Of a stretch of DNA of 29,785 nucleotides, positions 22,067 to 29,673 are shown one piece after another. A program made the translations under genes and the position numbers. The notes under the pieces are model-generated. The model worked only from the letters and a program-made list of their open reading frames with translations, was not told where the DNA came from and searched no databases. Source of the DNA: Coriobacteriaceae bacterium (lineage in GTDB: Bacteria > Actinomycetota > Coriobacteriia > Coriobacteriales > UMGS124); assembly GCA_019421015.1 (NCBI GenBank), contig JAHZGC010000017.1, positions 49,347 to 79,131 of the forward strand, read 5' to 3'. Each line of letters begins with the position of its first letter. Positions within the stretch are counted from its first letter, which is position 1.

Positions 22067-22459
22067 ATGAAGCTCTATGAGCAGCTGAACATCGAGTTCG
22101 TCAAGATGACCCCCACCGAGGGCGTCACCCGCACCCTCGTGGTCGAGGAGATGCTGCAGCCCAACGAGATCCTGCACGGCGGAATCAGCGCCTACCTGGC
22201 CGAGAACTGCGCCAACCACGCCGCCATCAGCGGCTTCGACCCCGAGGAGGCGTGGCCGGTGGGGCTCAACCTCGAGTCGACCCACCTGCTGCCCGTGCAC
22301 CTGGGCGACACCATCGAGACCCGGGCCCGCCTGGTCCACGGCGGAGGCCGCACCCAGGTGTGGGCCGTGGAGCAGGCGCGCCTCTCCGACGGCGAGATCT
22401 TCAACGTCTCCCAGCTCACGGTCTACATCAAGCGTTTCAAAAAGAAGGCTGCAGAATAG
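22067..22459 (+). CDS. PaaI-type hotdog-fold acyl-CoA thioesterase
   Basis: A 130-residue single-hotdog protein. It has the family motif NEILHGGISAYLAENCANHAA (about residues 33-53; Asn/His/Gly-Gly as in PaaI and MenI enzymes) followed by VGLNLESTHLLPVHLGDTIETRARLVHGGGRTQVWAV, the typical strand pattern. It hydrolyses an acyl- or aryl-CoA thioester in the cytoplasm. A role as 1,4-dihydroxy-2-naphthoyl-CoA thioesterase of menaquinone synthesis would suit the respiratory genes in this window, but no men genes are adjacent, so the substrate is open. AGGAGG at 22052-22057 is 9 bp before the ATG. Confidence 0.85.
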   Translation: MKLYEQLNIEFVKMTPTEGVTRTLVVEEMLQPNEILHGGISAYLAENCANHAAISGFDPEEAWPVGLNLESTHLLPVHLGDTIETRARLVHGGGRTQVWAVEQARLSDGEIFNVSQLTVYIKRFKKKAAE

Positions 22460-22464
22460 GCTTC

Positions 22465-22998
22465 CTAGACGAGTGGCGCGGCGTCGGCCTCGTCGGCCAC
22501 CACCTGGACGGTGAGTCGGTGGGGCAGGCAGACCACCATCTCGCCCGGCGAGCCCACCCAGCCGGTCTGCACACAGACCTGATTGCCGCAGTCGGACTCC
22601 ACACAGCGCACCCGCCCCTCGGCCACCTCGATCACGTTGGTTCCCAAGGGACCCTCAACGGTGACCCGGGCGTCGCGGTCGAGGGGAAGCGCCCGATAAA
22701 ACCCGTCGGCGTTCTGGACCACGGCCGTCGGTGCGCCGGCGGCGGCACCCCCGTCGACCGTCGGACGGCCCCCGCCGCCCCAAACCCCCCAGGCGAGCAG
22801 CCCGGCCGCGACCAGCGTCACACCCGCCACCACGAGGTCGCCCCGGGTGAGCCCCCAGCCGCGTCCCTCTCCAAGCGCCCGTTCGAACGCGTCGGGCGCA
22901 GGCTGTCCCCCCGGTGCCCCACCGGCCCCCACAGCCTCCCGTCCTTCCCGTGCGTCCCCGGCCTGCACGGTCCTCTCCCCCGCCGCAGGCGCGGTCAC
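22465..22998 (-). CDS. NusG domain II (EetA-like) membrane-anchored protein
   Basis: 177 residues. A Gly/Ala-rich cytoplasmic N-terminus of about 50 residues precedes one transmembrane helix (LVVAGVTLVAAGLLAWGVW, about 55-73). The extracytosolic C-terminus carries the NusG_II signature VESDCGNQVCVQTGWVGSPGEMVVCLPHRLTV, with its two Cys residues before the Trp and one after. Such proteins accompany ApbE and the Gx transporter in flavin-based extracytosolic electron-transfer loci, where the Listeria counterpart is EetA (assignment from memory). The GTG start at 22998 overlaps the apbE stop by 4 bp (GTGA) and has GAGGCGG upstream, so the three genes are translationally coupled. The long low-complexity N-terminus is unusual. 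Confidence 0.8.
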   Translation of the reverse strand: MTAPAAGERTVQAGDAREGREAVGAGGAPGGQPAPDAFERALGEGRGWGLTRGDLVVAGVTLVAAGLLAWGVWGGGGRPTVDGGAAAGAPTAVVQNADGFYRALPLDRDARVTVEGPLGTNVIEVAEGRVRCVESDCGNQVCVQTGWVGSPGEMVVCLPHRLTVQVVADEADAAPLV

Positions 22999-24101
22999 GA
23001 GACCGCCTCAAAACGGCAGCGCTCCTCAAACCCGTTGGCGAACACGGGCACGTCGTCCTCCCCCACGAACATGGCACAGACCTCGGGGGCGTTTTTGGCG
23101 AGCCAGGCACAGGCCGGTTCGATACCCATGATGAACAGCATGGTCGACAGGGCGTCTCCCAAGGTGGGGTCGTCGCAGACCACCGAGTCACCGAGCATGT
23201 CGGTGTTCACGGGATAGCCAGTGGCAGGGTCGAGGATGTGCCAGTAGGTGACGCCGTCGAGCTCGAACTGCCGGTCGTAGAGGCCGCTCGAGGTAAGGCT
23301 GCAGTCGGTGAGCTCCACCACCCCCAGAAGCGACCCCGTCTCGCCTCCTCGTGGGTCGCGCAGCCCGATGCGCCACAGCGACCCGTCGGGCTTGGTACCG
23401 AACAGGCAGGTGCTCGAGGTCCCCAGGTTCACGATGCCGGCGGTGGCCCCGGCAGCGACGAGATCGTCGCGCAGGCGGCCGGCGATCCATCCCTTGGCGA
23501 TACCGCCCAGGTCGATACGGGCCCCGGGGTCGGAGAGCGTCACCGTGGTGCCGTCAACCGACAGGGCATCGCCGCCCACATGGGCAAGCGCGGCCTCGAC
23601 GGCGTCGTCGTCGGGCTTCACGCCCTCGACGAAATCCCACAGCAGGCTCACCGCGCCCACGGTCACGTCAAAAAGGCCGTCGGAGAGCTCCGCATACTCC
23701 AGGGCCTTCCCCAGCAGCTCGGCCGTGCGCGGGTCCACCTCCACGGGACCGCCGGCCGCCGCGTTTACCCGGGCCACGTCCGACCCTTCGAGCCGGGCCG
23801 AGAAGAGGCCCTCGTAGTCGGCACAGGAAGCCAGGCACCCCTGCACGGCCTCGCGGCTCGCCCCGTAGACCGTGAGCGTCACCAGAGTGTCGAAGGCAAA
23901 GGTGGAGAGCTTCACAGGTTCGCCCTCGGCGGGAGGGTTCGCGTCGGCGCGGGACTGAGAGGTCACCAGGGCTTCCGACCCCTCCGGGGCCGTGCTCTCC
24001 TCCGGACGGTCGTCGCCGGCCGGGTCGACCCCACAGCCTGCCATCCCGAGCAGGGCCGCCCCTCCCAGACCCACAAACGCCCGCCTCGTCATGCCCTTCA
24101 T
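22995..24101 (-). CDS. apbE: FAD:protein FMN transferase (ApbE), exported lipoprotein
   Basis: 368 residues. The N-terminus combines a twin-arginine start (MTRRAFVGLGG) with a lipobox-like LGMAGC, so it is a probable Tat-exported lipoprotein anchored at Cys-23. The ApbE fold follows: FAFDTLVTLTVYG, EGLFSARLEGSDVARVNA, GLFDVTVGAVSLLWDF, the DPGARIDLGGIAKGWIAGRL core, AGIVNLGTSSTCLFG, and DPATGYPVNTDMLGDSVVCDDPTLGDALSTMLFIMG with Mg and flavin ligands. It attaches FMN to Ser/Thr of exported target proteins using FAD. A usual AGG/GGN-type core segment reads NLGTSSTC here. The ATG at 24101 overlaps the upstream stop by ATGA. No FMN_bind target protein is encoded in the window. Confidence 0.92.
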   Translation of the reverse strand: MKGMTRRAFVGLGGAALLGMAGCGVDPAGDDRPEESTAPEGSEALVTSQSRADANPPAEGEPVKLSTFAFDTLVTLTVYGASREAVQGCLASCADYEGLFSARLEGSDVARVNAAAGGPVEVDPRTAELLGKALEYAELSDGLFDVTVGAVSLLWDFVEGVKPDDDAVEAALAHVGGDALSVDGTTVTLSDPGARIDLGGIAKGWIAGRLRDDLVAAGATAGIVNLGTSSTCLFGTKPDGSLWRIGLRDPRGGETGSLLGVVELTDCSLTSSGLYDRQFELDGVTYWHILDPATGYPVNTDMLGDSVVCDDPTLGDALSTMLFIMGIEPACAWLAKNAPEVCAMFVGEDDVPVFANGFEERCRFEAVS

Positions 24102-24658
24102 GGCCGCATCCCCTTCCGTCGCTGCTTCATGCGCCGCCGGAACAGCGACGAATGGCCAAAAACCCGTATCATGAGCCTACATATATAGCCGGTCACCAGG
24201 CCGCTCGCAAGACCCGCCACAAGCAGCACGGGCAGGTAGGCCGCGGCCACGAGCGCAGACAGCACCGCCGCGACCACCGCCGACTGCCCCAGCATGTGCG
24301 CAACCCCGCCCACCATGGAGACCCCCACCACGCTCAGGGCCCGCACCCGCAGCGCGCCAGCCATGGCGGCAAAGCTCACCAAGGCCCCGGCCGCGCTGTA
24401 CGCGAAGACCGCCGGGTTGCCAAAGAGCAGCGCCGAGGCCACCACCTTGACGAGCATCACGAGAAAGCCGGGGCGCAGCCCAAAGGCCACCATGGCAAAG
24501 AGCACCACCACGTTGCCGAGGCCGAGTTTGACGCCCGGCACCGGCACGGGAAGCGGGAAGAGGGCTTCCACGTAGCCGCAGACCAGCGCCATGGCGGCCA
24601 GAAGGCCGTAGACGGCCACCTCAGAGGCGGACACGCGCGCCGCCCGCGGTTCTCTCAT
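24098..24658 (-). CDS. Gx transporter family membrane protein (EetB-like)
   Basis: A 186-residue, highly hydrophobic protein with five or six membrane segments, of the family first annotated as heptaprenyl diphosphate synthase component I (PF07456). Typical features are YGLLAAMALVCGYVEALFPLPVPVPGVKLGLGNVVVLFAMVAFG near the N-terminus and LLFGNPAVFAYSAAGALVSFAAMAG in the middle. The Listeria relative EetB works with EetA in extracytosolic flavin electron transfer, probably flavin-related transport (from memory). It is first in the operon with apbE and the NusG-II gene; its stop overlaps the apbE start (ATGA). The start at 24658 has GGGGAGG 11 bp upstream; the much longer open frame upstream is chance. 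Confidence 0.85.
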   Translation of the reverse strand: MREPRAARVSASEVAVYGLLAAMALVCGYVEALFPLPVPVPGVKLGLGNVVVLFAMVAFGLRPGFLVMLVKVVASALLFGNPAVFAYSAAGALVSFAAMAGALRVRALSVVGVSMVGGVAHMLGQSAVVAAVLSALVAAAYLPVLLVAGLASGLVTGYICRLMIRVFGHSSLFRRRMKQRRKGMRP

Positions 24659-24708
24659 CGTGAAACGCACCTCCCCGCGCTTACGCCAGGCACAAACGGG
24701 AACCATCT

Positions 24709-24794
24709 TAGAGCATCTTGAACGATTCCGTGCGCCGCGTTTCCGCCCGGGCGCATGTGCTCCGGCACACCGCGCCCCGCACACCTTGCGCACG
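24709..24794. repeat. MITE-like hairpin element, copy 1 (right arm missing)
   Basis: The left arm TAGAGCATCTTGAAC starts at 24709. It is followed by a nested hairpin: outer stem CGTGCGC (24729-24735) with GCGCACG (24788-24794), GGGC (24749-24752) with GCCC (24774-24777), and TGTGC-TCCG-GCACA at 24756-24769. It aligns with copy 2 at 27060-27165 over its whole length with a one-base gap, but the distal inverted arm is absent. It lies just upstream of the MEMO-AMMECR1 gene. Confidence 0.75.
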
Positions 24795-24814
24795 CCGCAG
24801 AGAGGAGTCCAGCC

Positions 24815-26203
24815 ATGGCCGTCGAAGCCGCCTTCGCGGTACCGCACCCACCGCTCGCCGTCGCCGGGGTAGGAAGGGGCAAGGAGGTGGCGATCGCCTC
24901 GACCCTCGACGCCTTTAAGGAGGTCGCCCGGCGCGTCAAGGCACTCGACCCCGACGTCGTGATCATCTCGTCCCCCCACGCCACCTCCTACTACGACTAC
25001 GTGCACATCTCCCCCGGCGCGGGGGCCGATGGGGACTTCGCGGCCTTCGGCGACCCCGACGACGAGGTGCGCGTGACCTACGACCCCGAGCTGGCCCGGG
25101 CTTTGGAGCTCGAGGCCGCCCTGGCCGGCATCTCCGCAGGCACCCAGGGGGAACGCAGCCGCGAGCTCGACCACGGTTCGATGGTGCCCCTGGCGTTCTT
25201 GCAGGCAGAAGGGGTGGGTTGCCCCGTGGTGCGCATGGGGTTGGCAGGCTACGCGCCCCTGGAGCACTATCGGCTGGGCGAGGCCGTGAACCGCGCCTGC
25301 GAGCGATTGGGGCGCCGGGCGGTCTTTGTGGCCTCGGGCGACCTCTCCCACAAGCTGACCGCCGACGGCCCCTACGGTTTTGCGCCCGAGGCGGCCCCCT
25401 TCGACCGGCTCGTGTGCCACGCCTTGGCCACGGGCGACTTCGGCGAGCTGCTCGAGGCGGACCCGGCCCTGGTGGAGGGCGCCGCCCAGTGCGGCCTCAA
25501 GTCGTTCCTCATAATGGCCGGCACCCTGGACGGGCGCTCCGTCGACGCCGAGCTGCTCTCCTACGAGGGTCCCTTCGGGGTGGGCTACGCCGTGGCGTCG
25601 TTCACGCCTATGGGCCCGTCGGCCGAGCGCCACTTTGGCGACGCCTTCGAGATGCGCGCCCGCGACGCCATGGCCCGGGTGCGCGCGGCCGAAGACCCTT
25701 GGGTGCGCGTGGCCCGCGAGAGCCTGGAGTGCTGGGTGCGCGACGGGCGGGCGGCCGAGCTGCCCGCCGACCTGCCGCCCGAGCTCGCCCACGGCCGGGC
25801 CGGGGCGTTCTGCTCCATCAAGAAGGACGGCGAGCTGCGCGGGTGCATCGGGACCACCGAGCCCACGCGGCCCACGCTTGCCCAGGAGATCGCCGCCAAC
25901 GCCGTGAGCGCCGGGACCCGCGACCCGCGCTTCCCCACCGTGGCGCCCGAGGAGCTCCCGTGGCTGGTCTACAGCGTCGACGTGCTGCGCCCGCCCGAGC
26001 CCGCGGCCTCCGAGACCGACCTGGACCCGGCGCGCTACGGCGTGATCGTGAGCACCCCCGACGGGTGCCGCGGCCTGCTGCTGCCCGACCTGCCCGGCGT
26101 CGACACGGTCGAAGACCAGGTGGCCATCGCCCGCAAGAAGGGCGGGATCGGCCCGGCCGAGCCGGTCGCGTTGGAGCGCTTCGAGGTCGTGCGGCACAGG
26201 TAG
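24815..26203 (+). CDS. AmmeMemoRadiSam system fusion: MEMO-like domain + AMMECR1 domain
   Basis: A 462-residue two-domain protein. The N-terminal part (about 1-265) is a MEMO1/class III extradiol dioxygenase-like domain with its His-rich metal positions visible: VPHPP (about 9-13), ISSPHATSYYDYVHIS, ELDHGSMVPLAFL and VASGDLSHK. The C-terminal part (about 285-462) is an AMMECR1 domain: GAFCSIKKDGELRGCIGTTEPTRPTLAQEIAANAVSAGTRDPRF, then YSVDVLRPPEP and IARKKGGIG. With the radical SAM gene that follows 10 bp later it completes the AmmeMemoRadiSam triad, whose reaction is still unknown. GAGGAG at 24802-24807 is 7 bp before the ATG. An intact metal site suggests a catalytic rather than a scaffold role for the MEMO half (inference). 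Confidence 0.93.
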   Translation: MAVEAAFAVPHPPLAVAGVGRGKEVAIASTLDAFKEVARRVKALDPDVVIISSPHATSYYDYVHISPGAGADGDFAAFGDPDDEVRVTYDPELARALELEAALAGISAGTQGERSRELDHGSMVPLAFLQAEGVGCPVVRMGLAGYAPLEHYRLGEAVNRACERLGRRAVFVASGDLSHKLTADGPYGFAPEAAPFDRLVCHALATGDFGELLEADPALVEGAAQCGLKSFLIMAGTLDGRSVDAELLSYEGPFGVGYAVASFTPMGPSAERHFGDAFEMRARDAMARVRAAEDPWVRVARESLECWVRDGRAAELPADLPPELAHGRAGAFCSIKKDGELRGCIGTTEPTRPTLAQEIAANAVSAGTRDPRFPTVAPEELPWLVYSVDVLRPPEPAASETDLDPARYGVIVSTPDGCRGLLLPDLPGVDTVEDQVAIARKKGGIGPAEPVALERFEVVRHR

Positions 26204-26213
26204 GGAGACACCC

Positions 26214-27062
26214 ATGGAAAACTGCGCAGCCACCTGCACCACCTGCCCCCACGCCTGCCGTATCGCGCCCGGCGGCACGGGGAGGTGCGGGGCCCGGGCC
26301 AACGTGGGCGGCCAGGTGGTGGACGCCAACTACGGGCGCGTCACCTCCCTGGCCCTCGACCCGGTGGAGAAGAAGCCGCTCGCCCGCTGGCGCCCCGGTT
26401 CCCTCGTGCTCTCGGTGGGCAGCTACGGCTGCACCATGGGCTGCGCCAACTGCCAGAACTGCTCCATAGCCTGCGGTAGGGCCGACACGGTGCCCTGGCG
26501 GCCCGTCTCCCCCAAGGAGCTGGTGGAGACGGCCCTGGAGCTGCAAGCGCGAGACCCGCGCGTCACGGGCCTCGCCTTTACCTACAACGAGCCTCTTTGC
26601 GGCTGGGAGTACGTGCGTGACGCCGGCCGGCTCGCCCACAGGGCCGGCCTGGCCAACGTGCTCGTGTCGAACGGCATGGCGAACCCGCCTATCGTCGCCG
26701 AGCTGCTGGAGGTGTTGGACGCCGCCAACATCGACCTAAAGGCCTGGAGCGACAGCGGTTACCGACAGCTCGGGGGCGACCTGGGCTGTGTGAAGGAGAC
26801 GATTGCGACGCTGGCCGCCTGCCCTACCTGCCACCTGGAGGTGACCACCCTGCTGGTGCCCGGGCTGGTGAGCGTCGGCGACGTGGCCGAGATGGCCCGC
26901 TGGCTCGCGGGACTCGACCCGGCCATCCCCTACCATGTGACGCGCTTCTTTCCGGCCCACCGCATGGCCCACGCCTCGCCTACGCCCGTCAAGGAGGTCT
27001 ACGAGGCGGCCGAGGCGGCCCGCAAGGCGGGGCTGGCCCACGTGTACACGGGCAACTGCTAG
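26214..27062 (+). CDS. amrS: AmmeMemoRadiSam system radical SAM enzyme
   Basis: A 282-residue radical SAM protein related to pyruvate formate-lyase activases. The N-terminus has a Cys cluster (CAATCTTCPHACRI ... GRCGAR, about residues 4-28) typical of this family. The SAM-binding [4Fe-4S] motif is CTMGCANCQN (about 75-84). Later landmarks are AFTYNEPLCGWEYVRD, ANIDLKAW, LEVTTLLVPG, and HVTRFFPAHRM. The final VYTGNC matches the short forms of the family, as I recall; longer relatives continue into a CPxCG tail. It is translated directly after the MEMO-AMMECR1 gene with GGGAGA upstream. Its stop codon TAG is the first three bases of the MITE-like copy 2. Confidence 0.92.
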   Translation: MENCAATCTTCPHACRIAPGGTGRCGARANVGGQVVDANYGRVTSLALDPVEKKPLARWRPGSLVLSVGSYGCTMGCANCQNCSIACGRADTVPWRPVSPKELVETALELQARDPRVTGLAFTYNEPLCGWEYVRDAGRLAHRAGLANVLVSNGMANPPIVAELLEVLDAANIDLKAWSDSGYRQLGGDLGCVKETIATLAACPTCHLEVTTLLVPGLVSVGDVAEMARWLAGLDPAIPYHVTRFFPAHRMAHASPTPVKEVYEAAEAARKAGLAHVYTGNC

Positions 27063-27165
27063 AATATTTTGAATAAAGTCGTGCACTGCGTTGTGCCAGG
27101 GCTTATGTGCTCAAGCACACCGCGCCCCAACACGCCTTGTGCACGAACTTTTTCAAAATGCTCTA
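27060..27165. repeat. MITE-like hairpin element, copy 2 (complete)
   Basis: A 106-bp element whose ends are inverted repeats of 27 bp with 22 matches: TAGAATATTTTGAATAAAGT then CGTGCAC on the left, and the complement of TAGAGCATTTTGAAAAAGTT then CGTGCAC on the right. Inside are GCGTTG with CAAC-A-CGC, GGGC (27099-27102) with GCCC (27124-27127), and TGTGC-TCAA-GCACA at 27106-27119. A T-rich arm follows the core on the plus strand, so it may also terminate the radical SAM transcript. The element starts at the TAG stop codon of that gene. Confidence 0.8.
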
Positions 27166-27261
27166 AAACGGCGGTTGCGTTGCGCCCCAAAACTCAGCGC
27201 GAGAAGCCTCTCCTACCTACAGGCGTTACAATATGTTGCACCCCATAGGAGAGAGGACCCC

Positions 27262-28290
27262 ATGAAGCAGATCACCCTGGGCAGCACCGGCATCACGACC
27301 CCGCAGAACGGCTTTGGAGCCCTGCCCATCCAGCGCGTGAGCACCCAGGAGGCCGTACACCTGCTGCGCCGCGCCCACGACGGCGGCATGACCTTCTTCG
27401 ACACCGCCCGCGCCTACAGCGACAGTGAGGAGAAGGCGGGCCTGGCCTTCGAGGGCCTACGCGACCAGGTGACCCTCGCCACCAAGACCATGGCCACGAC
27501 CCCCGAGGGCGTGCGCGAGCAGCTCGAGACCTCGCTTGCCCTGCTGCGCACCGACTATGTGGACATCTACCAGTTCCATTGCGTGAACCAGTGCTACCGT
27601 CCCGGCGACGGCACCGGCATGTACGAGGTCATGGAGGAGCTCAAGCGCGAGGGCAAGATCCGCCACATCGCCATCACGGCCCACAAGATCGGCGTGGCCG
27701 AGGAGATCGTGCGAAGCGGCCTCTACGAGACGCTGCAGTTCCCGCTCTCCTACCTCTCTTCGCCGCGCGAGGAGGCGTTGGTGCGCGCCTGTGCCGAGGC
27801 CAACATGGGCTTTATCGCCATGAAGGGCCTGGCAGGCGGCCTGCTCACCAACTCCCGCGCCTGCATGGCCTACATGACGCAGTTTGACAACGTGGTGCCC
27901 ATTTGGGGCGTGCAGCGCGAGGCCGAGCTCGACGAGTGGCTCTCGTACATGGGCGAGAACACCCCGCAGCTCGACAACGAGACGCGGGCATTCATCGAGG
28001 CCGAGCGCGCCTCGATGGGCGGCGACTTCTGCCGCGGCTGCGGCTACTGCATGCCGTGCCCCATGGGCATCGCCATCAACCAGTGCGCCCGCATGAGCCT
28101 CATGCTGCGCCGCGCGCCCTCGGCCGCGTGGCTCAACGACCACTGGCAGGCCGAGATGGCCAAGGTCCCCGGATGCGTGGAGTGCGGCCAGTGCAAGACC
28201 CGCTGCCCCTACAGCCTCGACATTCCCGAGCTGCTCAAGGCAAACTACGCCGACTACCAGGCAGTCCTGGCGGGAGAGGCGCAGGTGTAG
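27262..28290 (+). CDS. Aldo/keto reductase with C-terminal 4Fe-4S domain
   Basis: 342 residues. The N-terminal TIM barrel has the AKR start ITLGSTGITTPQNGFGALPIQ, FFDTARAYSDSEEKAG (catalytic Asp/Tyr region), LATKTMATTPEGVREQLETSLALLRTDYVDIYQFH and GKIRHIAITAHK. The C-terminal 60 residues carry two cysteine clusters, CRGCGYCMPCPMGI and CVECGQCKTRCPYS, as in ferredoxin-type aldo/keto reductases of anaerobes. It is therefore probably an iron-sulfur oxidoreductase using NAD(P)H or ferredoxin; the substrate is unknown. The ATG at 27262 follows GGAGAGAGGA. It stands alone between the MITE-like element and a strong hairpin. TACAAT at 27227-27232 could be its -10; no good -35 is seen. Confidence 0.92.
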   Translation: MKQITLGSTGITTPQNGFGALPIQRVSTQEAVHLLRRAHDGGMTFFDTARAYSDSEEKAGLAFEGLRDQVTLATKTMATTPEGVREQLETSLALLRTDYVDIYQFHCVNQCYRPGDGTGMYEVMEELKREGKIRHIAITAHKIGVAEEIVRSGLYETLQFPLSYLSSPREEALVRACAEANMGFIAMKGLAGGLLTNSRACMAYMTQFDNVVPIWGVQREAELDEWLSYMGENTPQLDNETRAFIEAERASMGGDFCRGCGYCMPCPMGIAINQCARMSLMLRRAPSAAWLNDHWQAEMAKVPGCVECGQCKTRCPYSLDIPELLKANYADYQAVLAGEAQV

Positions 28291-28312
28291 AGAGCAGGGG
28301 TGTTTGCGGGGG

Positions 28313-28355
28313 CCGGGGCGTGCCAAACAGCGCGGGTTCGTTCGGCACGCCCCGG
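28313..28355. terminator. Bidirectional hairpin between convergent genes
   Basis: CCGGGGCGTGCC (28313-28324) and GGCACGCCCCGG (28344-28355) form a perfect 12-bp GC-rich stem with a 19-nt loop. No T run is present on either strand. It sits between the aldo/keto reductase stop (28290) and the acetyltransferase stop (28364). Confidence 0.65.
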
Positions 28356-28363
28356 AGCAACCC

Positions 28364-29077
28364 CTACCAGTTCCAACACTGCACGCGCGGAAGCACCGTG
28401 AAGCCCAGCTTGCGTTGGAGGGCGAAGGACGCTTCATTGCCCTCCATCACCTGGCAGAACGGTCGTCGTCCAGCGGCCAACATGCGGTTGACGAGCATCC
28501 CTTCGAGCTCAAAGGCGTAGCCGCGGCGGCGGTGTTCTGAGAACACCTCAAGCATGCCGATTGAACCCTCGTCGTGCTCCCCCACAAAACCCACGAGCGC
28601 ACCGTCGGCGTCGTAGCCACCGTAGAGCCAGCCGTCGGCCAGGTGGCGTGCAACGAAGTCCTCGGGCAGCGTCTTATAGTGGGCGACCACCGTCGGCAGG
28701 TCGGAGGCACCCAGTGGCTCGATGCGCAGCGACCCGCCCACGGGAACCGGGTCGGTTCCCTCATAGACGCAGATCTGGTAGCGCAGGGGGCTATCAGGTT
28801 CAAAACCCACGGCGCCGGCCCAGGCCGCGTCCTGCAAGGCGACGACGGAATCGGCCAGGTCCTCGGTCGTCAGACTCTCAAGGAGTCGGGCCGCCGTCCC
28901 TCCGTCACGGGCGCCCACCAGATAGTCGCCCGACTCCGTGACACGCACCAGCACGCCGTCGTCGGACGCAGCCACGACCTGCGCACGGCCCAAACGCAGC
29001 GCCTCACTCAGCGCAATAAGTTCGCGCGGATCGGCGGACGACTCGATATAGGCCAGGGCTCGCTCGCGCAAATCCAT
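28364..29077 (-). CDS. GNAT family N-acetyltransferase
   Basis: A 237-residue protein. The N-terminal half (about 1-120) reads like the small extra domain seen in GNAT proteins that act on unknown amines. The C-terminal GNAT fold has SLRIEPLGASDLPTVVAHY, WLYGGYDADGALVGFVGEHDEGSIGMLEVFSEHRRRGYAFELEGMLVN (with the acetyl-CoA loop HRRRGYA) and a terminal GFTVLPRVQCWNW after EASFALQRKLGF. It transfers an acetyl group from acetyl-CoA to an unidentified substrate in the cytoplasm. GGAGG stands about 6-8 bp before the ATG at 29077. It follows nrdG with a gap of 42 bp on the same strand and may be co-transcribed with nrdDG. Confidence 0.88.
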   Translation of the reverse strand: MDLRERALAYIESSADPRELIALSEALRLGRAQVVAASDDGVLVRVTESGDYLVGARDGGTAARLLESLTTEDLADSVVALQDAAWAGAVGFEPDSPLRYQICVYEGTDPVPVGGSLRIEPLGASDLPTVVAHYKTLPEDFVARHLADGWLYGGYDADGALVGFVGEHDEGSIGMLEVFSEHRRRGYAFELEGMLVNRMLAAGRRPFCQVMEGNEASFALQRKLGFTVLPRVQCWNW

Positions 29078-29119
29078 AGGGCCCTCCTCTTTAGTTACAG
29101 ATCCGCAGCTCGCAGCTGG

Positions 29120-29671
29120 CTACATGGTATGGGTCGCGTAGACCTCCTGGTCATGCCAGAGCACCACGTCGCCGGCAACCTTGCTGGCAGGCACATCGAT
29201 GAGCCGCTGGTTGGCCGAGCCCCTGAAGCGCAGCGTTATATCGTGCTCCGCCTCGATAAAGGGTCCGTCCACCAGCACGTCGATGCAGGCAAGCATGGGG
29301 TCGGTGTCGGCCGTGTGCTTGCGCCCCTCTTCGGGGAGCAGGTCTTGGTCGTAACGGTAGCCCGTGAAGCACCAGATGCTCTTGTGGGGCAGCCGACGGC
29401 GCGTCTCCTCGAGAAAGGGCCGCAGCACCGCCTGGTTCTCGGGTTCGAAGGGCTCTCCGCCCAACAGCGTGAGCCCATCGATCCAGGCAGGCTCAAGGCT
29501 CTTCCAAATCTTCTCGGCCACCGCCTCGTCGAAGGGCTGGCCGGCGTCGAAGTCCCAAGCCTCGGCGTTGAAGCACCCGGGGCAGTGCACGCGGCACCCG
29601 CTCACGAAGAGCGTGGTGCGCACCCCCACACCGTTGGCGATGTCACAGTACTTGATGTTTGCGTAGTTCAT
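29120..29671 (-). CDS. nrdG: Anaerobic ribonucleoside-triphosphate reductase activating protein
   Basis: A 183-residue radical SAM enzyme that makes the glycyl radical on NrdD in anaerobic deoxynucleotide synthesis. The cluster motif is CRVHCPGCFN (about residues 26-35; CX3CX2C), preceded by NGVGVRTTLFVSG and followed by LTLLGGEPFEPENQAVL and IWCFTGYRYDQDLL, with VDGPFIEAEHDITLRFRGSANQRLIDV near the end, all typical of NrdG. The ATG at 29671 is chosen because it starts 2 bp after the nrdD stop and the protein begins as in relatives (MNYANIKYCD); no strong SD is visible, so re-initiation after nrdD is likely. Confidence 0.95.
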   Translation of the reverse strand: MNYANIKYCDIANGVGVRTTLFVSGCRVHCPGCFNAEAWDFDAGQPFDEAVAEKIWKSLEPAWIDGLTLLGGEPFEPENQAVLRPFLEETRRRLPHKSIWCFTGYRYDQDLLPEEGRKHTADTDPMLACIDVLVDGPFIEAEHDITLRFRGSANQRLIDVPASKVAGDVVLWHDQEVYATHTM

Positions 29672-29673
29672 GG

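Noticed and set aside
24659..26329. Extension of the Gx transporter gene to a 743-codon frame
   Set aside because: The extra part is antisense to the MEMO-AMMECR1 gene and lacks family features; the conserved protein starts at 24658.
27040..27062. Truncation of the radical SAM protein by insertion of the hairpin element
   Set aside because: Long relatives have a CPxCG tail, but short family forms end in YTGNC as here, so the protein is probably complete.
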